Shown one piece after another: positions 9,275-16,722 of a DNA stretch of 64,000 nucleotides. Within the stretch, counting starts at the first letter, position 1; every line of letters starts with the position of its first letter. The DNA comes from an uncultured Lachnospiraceae bacterium (lineage in GTDB: Bacteria > Bacillota > Clostridia > Lachnospirales > Lachnospiraceae). The stretch lies in assembly GCA_910578475.1 (NCBI GenBank), contig CAJTRK010000006.1, forward strand, positions 73,936-137,935, read 5' to 3'. Both the position numbers and the translations under genes were made by a program. Under the pieces are notes generated by a model. That model was not told where the DNA came from and ran no database searches. It saw only the letters and a program-made list of their open reading frames with translations.

Positions 9275-10630
9275 CTAATAATCGGCTCTTCCGCCGGTCG
9301 GCACATTGCCCGTATCGCCGTTCACGACTCCCGTATATCCGCCGGCTCCCATAGAATGGTCGATGGATGTATCAATATTCATATAACACAGGTTTAAATC
9401 CACATTCGTTGAAATGCCGTCAATCGAACCTTTGGAAGTATACTGCCACATATGATAATAACCGTCGTAAGAAGGCACTTCCGCGTATTCCGCAAGCCAT
9501 GTGTGATAATCTGACAGTTCTGTCATATCTACTCTTTCGTTCAGCCAGTTAGCCGAAGCATAGATACCGGTCGCATAACCTGCGTTGGCAATCGTCTCCA
9601 GAAACGCCTTGTGAATCCTGGTTCTGTCCTCCGCATTCAGGTCGTCGGCCCTTCCGTTTCCGCCCGCGCTCTCGCTGTCGAGGAATACCGGATAATCCAC
9701 GTCGTACTGTCTTATCAGACTGATAACCATACTGGCCTCTTCCACCGCTTCCACCTCGTTGACCGCCTGTGTAAAGAAGTACACGCCGACCGGAATATCC
9801 GCGTCAATGGCTCCGCGTATATTTTGCTCATACATCGGGTCGAGAATCAGGGAACCGCTCAAAGAACCGCGGTATCCGCACCGGATAATGGCAAATTCCA
9901 CGCCATCCTCTTTAACCGCCTCCCAGTCAATGGTTTCATTCCATTTGGAAACGTCGATTCCTTTTTTCACATTTTCACCGGACGCCGCAAATTCGGTATT
10001 TTCCGTTCCGTCAGCCTCCTGCCTTGCCTCTTTTACTTCCGTATCTTCTTTTTCAACATCAATGTCGTCTTCCGTCAGCATCAGATATTCGATATCATCC
10101 AATACCCGATATTCAATTTCCTGTTTCACCTTAATCGTCATTACCGTATTGGGCACTCTGTACCCTTCCGCTTCGTTCAAAGATACGCCGTATTCCCCTG
10201 CACGCAGCTTATCGATATAAATGACGCCGTCCCTGTCCGTATCCGTATATTCGCCAAGTCCCTGAATCGATACGGTAAACGGAAAGCCCGATACGAGTTT
10301 CCCGCTGCTGTCCACAATCATAATACGCAAATCTTTGGCTACGGAACTCATAACAACGGACACGGCTTTTCCGGAATAGGTTTCGATGCTTTTATAATGC
10401 GTTTCCGAATCAAAAAAAGTCTCGTCCCGCATAAAAGCCTGCAAATCATTGCCTATCTGCTTATCTTCCGTCACCGGTTCTTCCACGCTGACAATCGTTT
10501 CTTCTGTCCTGCCGCCCAGACCAAGCTTTTCTTCAATCAATTCCCAGTTCATCATCGCAACGACAACCGTTATCATGAAAAACATCATAACGACCAGGAA
10601 CAGGGTCCTTCTTAATTTCTTAGAGTCCAT
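9275..10630 (-). CDS. Membrane-anchored GH25 muramidase (451 aa)
   Basis: A single N-terminal membrane helix (about residues 7-27, no cleavage signal evident) is followed by an Ig-like/Cna-B-type domain with the DTDRDGVIYID loop and, from about residue 225, a GH25 lysozyme domain. The catalytic region shows KGIDVSKWN, IIRCGYRGS and YPVFLDSES (the DxE pair). GH25 enzymes cleave the MurNAc-GlcNAc bond of peptidoglycan. The protein faces outside, tethered to the membrane. Its start overlaps the end of rfbA by 11 bp, so its synthesis is tied to the rhamnose operon. A role in making room for or attaching the glycan is inference. It shares its architecture with the 1020-aa protein at 12946-16008. 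Confidence 0.93.
   Translation of the reverse strand: MDSKKLRRTLFLVVMMFFMITVVVAMMNWELIEEKLGLGGRTEETIVSVEEPVTEDKQIGNDLQAFMRDETFFDSETHYKSIETYSGKAVSVVMSSVAKDLRIMIVDSSGKLVSGFPFTVSIQGLGEYTDTDRDGVIYIDKLRAGEYGVSLNEAEGYRVPNTVMTIKVKQEIEYRVLDDIEYLMLTEDDIDVEKEDTEVKEARQEADGTENTEFAASGENVKKGIDVSKWNETIDWEAVKEDGVEFAIIRCGYRGSLSGSLILDPMYEQNIRGAIDADIPVGVYFFTQAVNEVEAVEEASMVISLIRQYDVDYPVFLDSESAGGNGRADDLNAEDRTRIHKAFLETIANAGYATGIYASANWLNERVDMTELSDYHTWLAEYAEVPSYDGYYHMWQYTSKGSIDGISTNVDLNLCYMNIDTSIDHSMGAGGYTGVVNGDTGNVPTGGRADY
9512..9525. repeat. TGACA-N4-TGTCA palindrome, copy in GH25 gene
   Basis: Exact copy TGACAGTTCTGTCA inside the coding region of the GH25 muramidase gene. See the finding on this motif. Confidence 0.6.
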
Positions 10631-11489
10631 TGGCAACCTCTACAAGATACTGCCCATAGTTCGTCTTTAAAAGCGGTTCTGCCAGCTTCAGGAGCTGCTC
10701 CCTGTCGATAAATCCCCGCCGGAATGCAATTTCTTCGATACAGGAAATATAAAGTCCCTGCCGTTTCTGAAATGCCGCCACAAAATCGGCCGCATCAAGC
10801 AGAGAATCGTGATTGCCCGTATCCAGCCATGCAAACCCGCGTCCGAGCGTTTCCACTCTTAAAGTTCCCCTGCGCAGATATTCGTTATTAATGCTGGTAA
10901 TTTCAATTTCGCCACGCGCCGAAGGTTTGACATTCGCCGCGATTTCCACAACATCGTTATCATAAAAATATAATCCCGGAACCGCATAATTGCTCTTCGG
11001 ATGTTCCGGCTTTTCTTCGATGGACAAAGCGACGCCGTTCTCATCAAATTCCACAACGCCGTATTCTCTTGGATTTCTGACATAATAGCCGAAAATGGTC
11101 GCTCCTTTTTCTCTGGCAGCCGCTTCCTTGAGCACTCTGGAAAAACTCTGTCCATAGAAAATATTATCGCCGAGAATAAGCGCAACACTGTCTCTGCCGA
11201 TAAAATCTGCTCCGATAATAAAGGCATCCGCCAATCCTCTTGGCGACTCCTGAACGGCATATTCCATTCTCAGACCGAGCTGTTCCCCGCTTCCGAACAG
11301 TTCTTTAAATACCGGAAGGTCTCTCGGTGTGGAAATAATGAGTATCTCCCGGATACCCGCCAGCATCAGTATCGAAAGCGGATAATAAATCATCGGTTTG
11401 TCGTATACCGGCATAATCTGCTTGGAAACCGCTTTCGTCAACGGATATAACCGTGTTCCCGAACCACCCGCAAGTATAATTCCTTTCAT
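10620..11489 (-). CDS. rfbA: Glucose-1-phosphate thymidylyltransferase
   Basis: 289 residues, the usual RmlA/RfbA length. MKGIILAGGSGTRLYPLT is the nucleotide-binding signature; LILGDNIFYG and EEKPEHPKSNYAV are further family motifs. It makes dTDP-glucose from dTTP and glucose-1-phosphate, the first step to dTDP-rhamnose. The ATG at 11489 has AGGAAAGGA upstream and gives the canonical N-terminus, so the longer reading frame to 11570 is not used. It is preceded by a 190-nt structured element, and its 3' end overlaps the GH25 start. Confidence 0.97.
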   Translation of the reverse strand: MKGIILAGGSGTRLYPLTKAVSKQIMPVYDKPMIYYPLSILMLAGIREILIISTPRDLPVFKELFGSGEQLGLRMEYAVQESPRGLADAFIIGADFIGRDSVALILGDNIFYGQSFSRVLKEAAAREKGATIFGYYVRNPREYGVVEFDENGVALSIEEKPEHPKSNYAVPGLYFYDNDVVEIAANVKPSARGEIEITSINNEYLRRGTLRVETLGRGFAWLDTGNHDSLLDAADFVAAFQKRQGLYISCIEEIAFRRGFIDREQLLKLAEPLLKTNYGQYLVEVANGL

Positions 11490-11532
11490 TTTATAACCAT
11501 TCCTTTCCTGACCAATATTCGCATTCCGGATA

Positions 11533-11723
11533 TGCCGCCAAAGGCGGCACAAACCTCCATGATTCCGCATCGCGGAATTTCAAATCCATGCGGAGAATGC
11601 CGTATTTCAGGCATTCTCCTGCGTGAGAAAAGTCTGCAAAGCAGACTTGGAACTTCTTCGCGAAACAGCCAAGCCTGGAAAACAGGCTTTAGCTGTATGC
11701 GCGATTAGAAGTTCTTCTCACGC
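11533..11723 (-). ncRNA. Structured intergenic element A, upstream of rfbA
   Basis: The whole rfbB-rfbA gap folds into nested hairpins. Reading plus-strand coordinates: tgccgcc 11533-11539 pairs with ggcggca 11543-11549; attccgc 11562-11568 with gcggaat 11572-11578; gagaatgc/gcattctc close a hairpin at 11593-11618; a long-range stem joins 11621-11629 to 11715-11723; inside it are a hairpin at 11630-11648 and a second arm 11650-11657 with 11707-11714 enclosing aagcctg/caggctt. The same layout with different bases occurs at 46985-47141. It may act as RNA in the sense strand of rfbA (leader, processing or attenuation site). The RNA role is inference; the structure is seen. Confidence 0.5.
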
Positions 11724-12802
11724 TATACTTTGTACATCTCGGAATAGTATTTCTGATAATCCCCGCTCGTCACGTTTTTCATCCAGTCTTCATGTTCGAA
11801 GAACCACTGTATTGTCCGCCGGATGCCTTCTTTGAACATTGTCTCCGGCTCCCATCCGATTTCTTCCCGAATCTTGTCCGGCGCGATGGCATACCTTCTG
11901 TCATGGCCTTTTCTGTCTTCCACATAGGTAATCAGGTCTTCGCTGACAAGAGCTTTTCTCGGGTCATCCTCCGCCAGCATTTCCTGCAGTGTTTCGAGAA
12001 TGATATGAATGATTTCAATATTCTGTTTTTCGTTATGGCCGCCCACATTATAAGTCTCAAACAGCCTGCCCTTTTCCTGCACCATGTCGATTGCCTTCGC
12101 ATGGTCTTCCACATAGAGCCAGTCGCGGACATTTTTGCCGTCGCCGTACACAGGAAGTTTTTTCCCCTGCAGCGCGTTATTGATAATCAACGGAATCAGT
12201 TTTTCCGGAAACTGATAAGGTCCGTAATTATTGGAACAGTTCGTGATATTGGCCGGAAAATGGTAAGTGTCCATATAAGCTTTTACGAGCATATCGGAAC
12301 TTGCCTTGCTTGCCGAATAGGGACTGTGCGGCGCATAGGGCGTCGTCTCGTAGAAATATCCGCCGTCCTCTTCCAGAGAACCATAAACCTCATCGGTAGA
12401 CACATGGAGGAATCTTTTATCCGCCTTGTATGAGCCGTCCGGCAGTTCCCATGCCGCTTTGGCACAGTTCAGCATAACTGCCGTGCCGAGCACATTCGTC
12501 TGAACGAATACTTCCGGGTTTACGATGCTTCGGTCAACATGGCTCTCCGCCGCAAAATGTACGACTCTGTCGATGTCGTTTTCCTGAAAAACACGGCTGA
12601 TGGTATCTTTATCGCAGATGTCCGCTTTGATAAAAGTATAATTTTCTCTGTCTTCAATGCTTTTGAGATTTTCAAGGTTGCCCGCATAGGTCAGGGCATC
12701 CACATTGATAATTCGTATTTCGTTATCATATTTTCCAAACATATAGTGAATATAATTGGAACCGATAAAACCGGCGCCGCCCGTTACAAGGTAAGTTCTC
12801 AT
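11723..12802 (-). CDS. rfbB: dTDP-glucose 4,6-dehydratase
   Basis: 359 residues with the Rossmann motif TGGAGFIGSNYIHYM, the short-chain dehydrogenase catalytic motif YSASKASSDM and the family motif STDEVYGSL. It converts dTDP-glucose to dTDP-4-keto-6-deoxyglucose using bound NAD. It is the first gene of the minus-strand operon and follows a near-consensus promoter (12911-12939) with a roughly 100-nt leader. GAAAGGAGACAG provides the ribosome binding site. Its stop codon touches the base of element A. Confidence 0.97.
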   Translation of the reverse strand: MRTYLVTGGAGFIGSNYIHYMFGKYDNEIRIINVDALTYAGNLENLKSIEDRENYTFIKADICDKDTISRVFQENDIDRVVHFAAESHVDRSIVNPEVFVQTNVLGTAVMLNCAKAAWELPDGSYKADKRFLHVSTDEVYGSLEEDGGYFYETTPYAPHSPYSASKASSDMLVKAYMDTYHFPANITNCSNNYGPYQFPEKLIPLIINNALQGKKLPVYGDGKNVRDWLYVEDHAKAIDMVQEKGRLFETYNVGGHNEKQNIEIIHIILETLQEMLAEDDPRKALVSEDLITYVEDRKGHDRRYAIAPDKIREEIGWEPETMFKEGIRRTIQWFFEHEDWMKNVTSGDYQKYYSEMYKV

Positions 12803-12827
12803 AGCCGCTGTCTCCTTTCAGCTTCCG

Positions 12828-12856
12828 CGACAGAATTATCTCAGATAGTTCTGTCG
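12828..12856. promoter_or_regulatory. 29-bp imperfect palindrome in the rfbB leader
   Basis: cgacagaattatct and agatagttctgtcg form a 14-bp inverted repeat around a single base, with one mismatch (a G-U pair in RNA). It sits 26 bp upstream of the rfbB start and downstream of the predicted promoter, so it could be an operator or an RNA hairpin near the ribosome binding site. Confidence 0.5.
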
Positions 12857-12910
12857 GACAAATCTGTTCCCCGTTCCATTTATTCGCAGGCAAATTTGTT
12901 CGTCTTTCTT

Positions 12911-12939
12911 ATTATAATAGAAGTATACACGATTTGCAA
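12911..12939 (-). promoter_or_regulatory. Sigma-A promoter of the rfbB operon
   Basis: On the minus strand TTGCAA (12939-12934), a 17-bp spacer and TATAAT (12916-12911). It precedes rfbB by about 109 bp and follows the GH25 gene stop at 12946. It probably drives the whole rhamnose/export operon. Confidence 0.7.
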
Positions 12940-12945
12940 AAAAAT

Positions 12946-15900
12946 TTAATAATTCAGGTAACTGATGTTCATATCCACGCTGCCGCTGATGCCGCTGATA
13001 TTTCCTTTGGATGTATACTGCCACATATCATATCTGGTCGTCGTATAAGACGGCGCGCTCGCATACTGGGCAAGCCAGATTTTATAATCCGTCAGACTCC
13101 CGGCATTGATTTTGGATGTCAGCCAGGTCTTGTTGGCGTAGATACCCGCCTTGTATCCGGAATTTTGAATCGTCGCGCAAAATGCCCGGCAGACTGCCGT
13201 TCTCGTTGCCGCATCGATGGCATCTCCACGCCCGTTGCTCGCCTCTACATCCAGGAAAACCGGATATTCCAGTCCGTAGCCGCTCACCAGATTCAATGCC
13301 ATCGAGGCTTCTTCTACCGCTTCCGCCTCATTGACCGCCTGACTGAAGAAATAAACGCCCACCTTCAGGCCTGCTGCCTTTGCCCCTTTGATGTTGCTGG
13401 CAAATTTAGGGTCTTCAATCAGCGCGCCCGTGGAAGAACCGCGGTAACCGCATCGGATAATGACATAGGAAACACCCGAATTTTTGACCGCATTCCAGTC
13501 AATGGAACCGTTCCACTTGGACACATCGATGCCAAGCACACCTGAATTGTTGGACATCCGTCCCTGGCTGTCAAAAGAATATTTGGCGCCCTGTATAATC
13601 TGTTCCCCGGTCACATAGTTTCCGTTTTTGTCGTAGAAATATGTGTGTCCGTCAATCGTCTGCCATCCTGTATAGAAGCATTCCGCGTTTGCCTTGCGCA
13701 GATACAGCCTTTTATCATTATAGTAATCCGCATAGACCGCTTCTACATATTTTCCTTCTTCGTTTTTGACATATATCTGATTGCCTTTTTTATCCTTTAA
13801 TTTCGTAACCGTATCGCCCATAAAATTTTTGGTGACAGTAACCTGCCAGTCGGCTTTCGCGCCTCCGCAGGTTCCGGTAATAACGGCCGTCCCTTCCGAC
13901 ACGCCTGTCATAATTCCATTGCTGTCTATTTCTACGATTCCCGTATTATTACTGGTCCATGTAATAACGCCGCCTTCCGGCGTTGTCGTCCCTTTCAGCG
14001 TGCTTGTGCTCCCCTTCTGAACGGTATTGCTTCCTTCTATTTTTATGGCCGTATACGAAACCGTTGTTTCCGTAACGGAAACAGAACAATTCAGGACTGC
14101 CGCCGAGCTGCCGACTCTGACTGTCGCCGTAATCACCGCATTTCCTGTTCCCACACCGGTAACGACGCCATTGTTTACACTGGCAATCGGAGAACTGCTG
14201 CTCCATTCAACCGTATAAGGCGTATTTCCCGTAACGGCAACAGAGAGCGTCGCGCTTCCTCCTTTTGCAAGGGCAAGCGTTTTCGTATTCAGCGACGGAT
14301 TCAGCGCGCTCAGTTTCTCCGCGTCCGTCGGCGCAGCAGGCTCAATGGGCACGGCCGGCTGCTCCGGACTGCCGCCCGGCGGCGTCGTTGTCGTCGGCGT
14401 GCTCGTGGTCGGCGTCTGTGTCGTTCCCGTACTCGTTGACGGTGTGTCCGTTGTTCCCGTGCTCGTTGACGGTGTGTCCGTCGTTCCCGTGCTCGTTGAC
14501 GGTGTGTCCGTTGTTCCCGTGCTCGTTGGCGGCGTGTCCGTCGTTCCCGTGCTTGTTGGCGGCGTGTCCGTCGTTCCTGTGCTCGTTGACGGCGTATCCG
14601 TCGTTCCCGTGCTCGTTGACGGCGTCCCCGTACTATCCGTGCTGGTGACCGGTACAGCCGGCTGCTCCGGCAGGTTCGTCCGCACATCCTGCGACGTATC
14701 ATTCACGAGTTTCACAAAATTTCCCGCCCTGGCAATGGTTGACGGGTCAGGGATATCTTCCCGTTTGATAACTTCGTAATTATTGTCGGCATTATCTTCC
14801 GTTTTGGACGATTCCACCCATTCGACTGTGTCTTTTAAGGTTGATTCGACCACCGTGTTCTGCTGTGCCGTATCTTCCACGGCAGCATTTACTTCGGCCT
14901 CCGTTTTTATCTCATCAGCGACTTCTACTTTTTTGTAGGAGATTTTATCCGTAACGTTCACCGTCTCCCCCTGAGAAGGCAGCAGATACTTTTCATATTC
15001 CGCTCCCGAAAGTGCCGTTATGGTTACCGTATATGTGCCCGCTCCGAGTCCCGTCTGATGAATAATTCCGTCCTTATCTTCATCTTTCAGCTGAAGCGTC
15101 TTATTCCCTCCTGTAATTTCCACCTCAAAAGGAACGCCTCCGATGAGCTTATTCGTCTCTTTATTGACAATTTTAATCTTAATATCCGATTGTATGGAGG
15201 TCAGATTCATTCCAACCACTATCTGGCCGTTTTGAGGCTTTGTGCCATCCTGCGCTTCAGGCGACGTTTCCGTTTCCGTCTCCAGTCCAATCATCTGCGA
15301 AATTCTGGCAGACTCCGCATCGGCAACTGCTATCAGTCCGCTTTCACCGATTACGCTGATATTCTCGATTTCCGTTCCCACTTCCGCAAAGGCATCCACC
15401 TGTTCGGAGACGCTCCTCGCGTTGAAAAAAATCGTTCCCGTCACGACCGCCGCCGCCAGAATAAAAATGCCGAGCGCCGCTACAATGCCGTCCACCGCAC
15501 TCATTTCGGAGAAGAAATCACCGATACGGTCAAAGAAGCCGTCGCGCTCTTCGTCATCTTCCTCGTAGTACGCATCGTCGTCTTCCATTTCATAATATTC
15601 ATCATCTATCTCATAATACTCGTCATCCTCGTAATATCTGTCCTCTTCTTCCCCGTAATACCGCTCATCATCCTCTTCTGCATAGTATCTGTCGTCGTCT
15701 TCGTCATCTGCATAATACCGGTCTTCTTCTTCGTAATATCTGTCGTCTTCCTCTTCTTCCGCGTAATACAGGTCATCCTCTTCCTCATAATATCTGTCGT
15801 CGTCTTCCTCTTCCATGTAATACCGGTCATCCCCGGCATCGCTCTCGTAATACGTTTCTTTTCCGGCACGGGCAGAAGACTTCTTTTTCCCGTACGCGGC

Positions 15901-16008
15901 AATCATCTCATCATCCAGACTGAGAAATTCCATCGTATCATCGCTTACCATGCGCGATTTTCTTACAGGCGGATTATCGTGTACCTTCCTTTTCTGACTT
16001 TTTTTCAT
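12946..16008 (-). CDS. Large membrane-anchored GH25 muramidase with repeats (1020 aa)
   Basis: Architecture: a cytoplasmic N-terminus with a highly acidic Tyr-rich stretch (about residues 52-160, repeated DDRYYEEE-like units); one membrane helix (about 172-193); a Cna-B-like domain with a DEDKDGII loop (about 275-360); a Pro/Thr/Ser-rich linker of ten-residue repeats (TGTTDTPSTS; about 455-550); two Big2-like Ig domains (about 573-735); a cell-wall-binding-type repeat with TGWQTIDGHTYFYDKNG (about 780-815); and a C-terminal GH25 domain with GIDVSKWNG and YPVFLDVEAS (DxE). It should cleave peptidoglycan from outside the membrane. GAAAGG lies 8 bp before the ATG. It shares its Cna-B/GH25 plan with 9275-10630 but has its own promoter. 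Confidence 0.93.
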   Translation of the reverse strand: MKKSQKRKVHDNPPVRKSRMVSDDTMEFLSLDDEMIAAYGKKKSSARAGKETYYESDAGDDRYYMEEEDDDRYYEEEDDLYYAEEEEDDRYYEEEDRYYADDEDDDRYYAEEDDERYYGEEEDRYYEDDEYYEIDDEYYEMEDDDAYYEEDDEERDGFFDRIGDFFSEMSAVDGIVAALGIFILAAAVVTGTIFFNARSVSEQVDAFAEVGTEIENISVIGESGLIAVADAESARISQMIGLETETETSPEAQDGTKPQNGQIVVGMNLTSIQSDIKIKIVNKETNKLIGGVPFEVEITGGNKTLQLKDEDKDGIIHQTGLGAGTYTVTITALSGAEYEKYLLPSQGETVNVTDKISYKKVEVADEIKTEAEVNAAVEDTAQQNTVVESTLKDTVEWVESSKTEDNADNNYEVIKREDIPDPSTIARAGNFVKLVNDTSQDVRTNLPEQPAVPVTSTDSTGTPSTSTGTTDTPSTSTGTTDTPPTSTGTTDTPPTSTGTTDTPSTSTGTTDTPSTSTGTTDTPSTSTGTTQTPTTSTPTTTTPPGGSPEQPAVPIEPAAPTDAEKLSALNPSLNTKTLALAKGGSATLSVAVTGNTPYTVEWSSSSPIASVNNGVVTGVGTGNAVITATVRVGSSAAVLNCSVSVTETTVSYTAIKIEGSNTVQKGSTSTLKGTTTPEGGVITWTSNNTGIVEIDSNGIMTGVSEGTAVITGTCGGAKADWQVTVTKNFMGDTVTKLKDKKGNQIYVKNEEGKYVEAVYADYYNDKRLYLRKANAECFYTGWQTIDGHTYFYDKNGNYVTGEQIIQGAKYSFDSQGRMSNNSGVLGIDVSKWNGSIDWNAVKNSGVSYVIIRCGYRGSSTGALIEDPKFASNIKGAKAAGLKVGVYFFSQAVNEAEAVEEASMALNLVSGYGLEYPVFLDVEASNGRGDAIDAATRTAVCRAFCATIQNSGYKAGIYANKTWLTSKINAGSLTDYKIWLAQYASAPSYTTTRYDMWQYTSKGNISGISGSVDMNISYLNY
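13897..13910. repeat. One-mismatch copy of the TGACA-N4-TGTCA palindrome
   Basis: CGACACGCCTGTCA inside the large GH25 gene. The first base departs from the motif. It could be chance. Confidence 0.25.
14401..14640 (-). repeat. 30-bp tandem repeat encoding the Pro/Thr-rich linker
   Basis: About eight copies of a 30-bp unit encoding TGTTDTP(S/P)TS, with mostly synonymous differences between copies. It lies inside the 1020-aa GH25 gene. Such repeats can change copy number by slippage or recombination and so alter linker length. Confidence 0.85.
15545..15845 (-). repeat. Degenerate repeat encoding the acidic YYEEED region
   Basis: Roughly 24-30-bp imperfect repeats encode DRYYEEEDD-like units in the cytoplasmic N-terminus of the large GH25 protein. 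About 100 residues consist almost only of Asp, Glu, Tyr and Arg. Confidence 0.8.
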
Positions 16009-16043
16009 TATGTAAACCTTTCGTATTTTTACAATTTGCCGAT

Positions 16044-16072
16044 ATTATAACACAATAATCATTTTTCAGCAA
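16044..16072 (-). promoter_or_regulatory. Sigma-A promoter of the large GH25 gene
   Basis: On the minus strand TTGCTG (16072-16067), a 17-bp spacer and TATAAT (16049-16044), 36 bp upstream of the start codon at 16008. Confidence 0.7.
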
Positions 16073-16170
16073 GAAAATACAATTTTTTATCAAATAAACG
16101 TTATAAGTTCATCCTTTGCGCGATATTTAACACCGTTTTTCTGCCATTTTCTGCCTTGATTCGCTTGACT

Positions 16171-16198
16171 TTGCCATCCGGAACTGACACAATATAAG
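16171..16198 (+). promoter_or_regulatory. Sigma-A promoter of the small zinc-ribbon gene
   Basis: TTGCCA (16171-16176), a 16-bp spacer and TATAAG (16193-16198), about 50 bp before the ATG at 16248. Together with the GH25 promoter it makes a divergent intergenic region. Confidence 0.65.
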
Positions 16199-16247
16199 TG
16201 CAACATTACAATTTCAACATTATCAACTGAGAAAAGGGGAATTTTTC

Positions 16248-16568
16248 ATGATGTACATGCACTATTGTAAGCGTTGCCATCATGTCCATATGCTGAATGG
16301 ACATAAACGCTCCTGTCCAAACTGTAATGAAAGTATTACGGAACTGAAAATCTCTTATATGGACTACGTTTCCATGAACAGAGAATCGAGAGAGCTTTTT
16401 CTTGCCCGTCTCGAAGACGACGTACAGCTTCAGCACCTGAGCACCACCTACCGTATGTATAAGTACAGCAAGTGGTACAAGGAACTGCACAAGTCTCCTC
16501 CGGCTACAATCATTACTTATACCTTAACAGGTGAACCCCTGATGGACAATGCAGTTTCAGTTATCTGA
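16248..16568 (+). CDS. Small zinc-ribbon protein, function unknown (106 aa)
   Basis: Two CxxC pairs in the first 30 residues (YCKRCHH and CPNCNES) suggest a zinc ribbon. The rest is charged and lacks membrane segments or a signal peptide. I do not recognise the family. AAAAGGGG lies upstream of the ATG. The gene has its own promoter and a strong terminator, so it is a monocistronic unit between two divergent surface-protein genes. Confidence 0.85.
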   Translation: MMYMHYCKRCHHVHMLNGHKRSCPNCNESITELKISYMDYVSMNRESRELFLARLEDDVQLQHLSTTYRMYKYSKWYKELHKSPPATIITYTLTGEPLMDNAVSVI

Positions 16569-16613
16569 AAAAAGTACTGCCAATGAATCGGTTTCGTTGG
16601 CAGTACTTTTTTT
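16568..16613 (+). terminator. Rho-independent terminator after the zinc-ribbon gene
   Basis: A 16-bp stem (16568-16583 with 16597-16613, core gtactgccaa/ttggcagtac) around a 13-nt loop ends in seven T residues, immediately after the stop codon. Confidence 0.9.
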
Positions 16614-16722
16614 ACAATTTTCTTAAAATTTTGTGAATACATGGATTTTTATGCCTGTTCATAGTAAAATAGTTCCAGAAAGAAATACTAAAATTGTTGT
16701 ACTTACTATATGGAGGTCATTT

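Noticed and set aside
14345..14779. Long opposite-strand reading frames over the GH25 repeat region, for example a Val-rich repeat protein
   Set aside because: They are mirror frames of the Pro/Thr-rich repeat. The minus-strand frame carries recognisable domains on both sides.
15058..16050. A 330-codon plus-strand frame over the acidic tail
   Set aside because: It is a shadow of the GH25 gene: its Ile/Val-rich sequence is the complement of Asp/Glu/Tyr codons, and no ribosome binding site fits.
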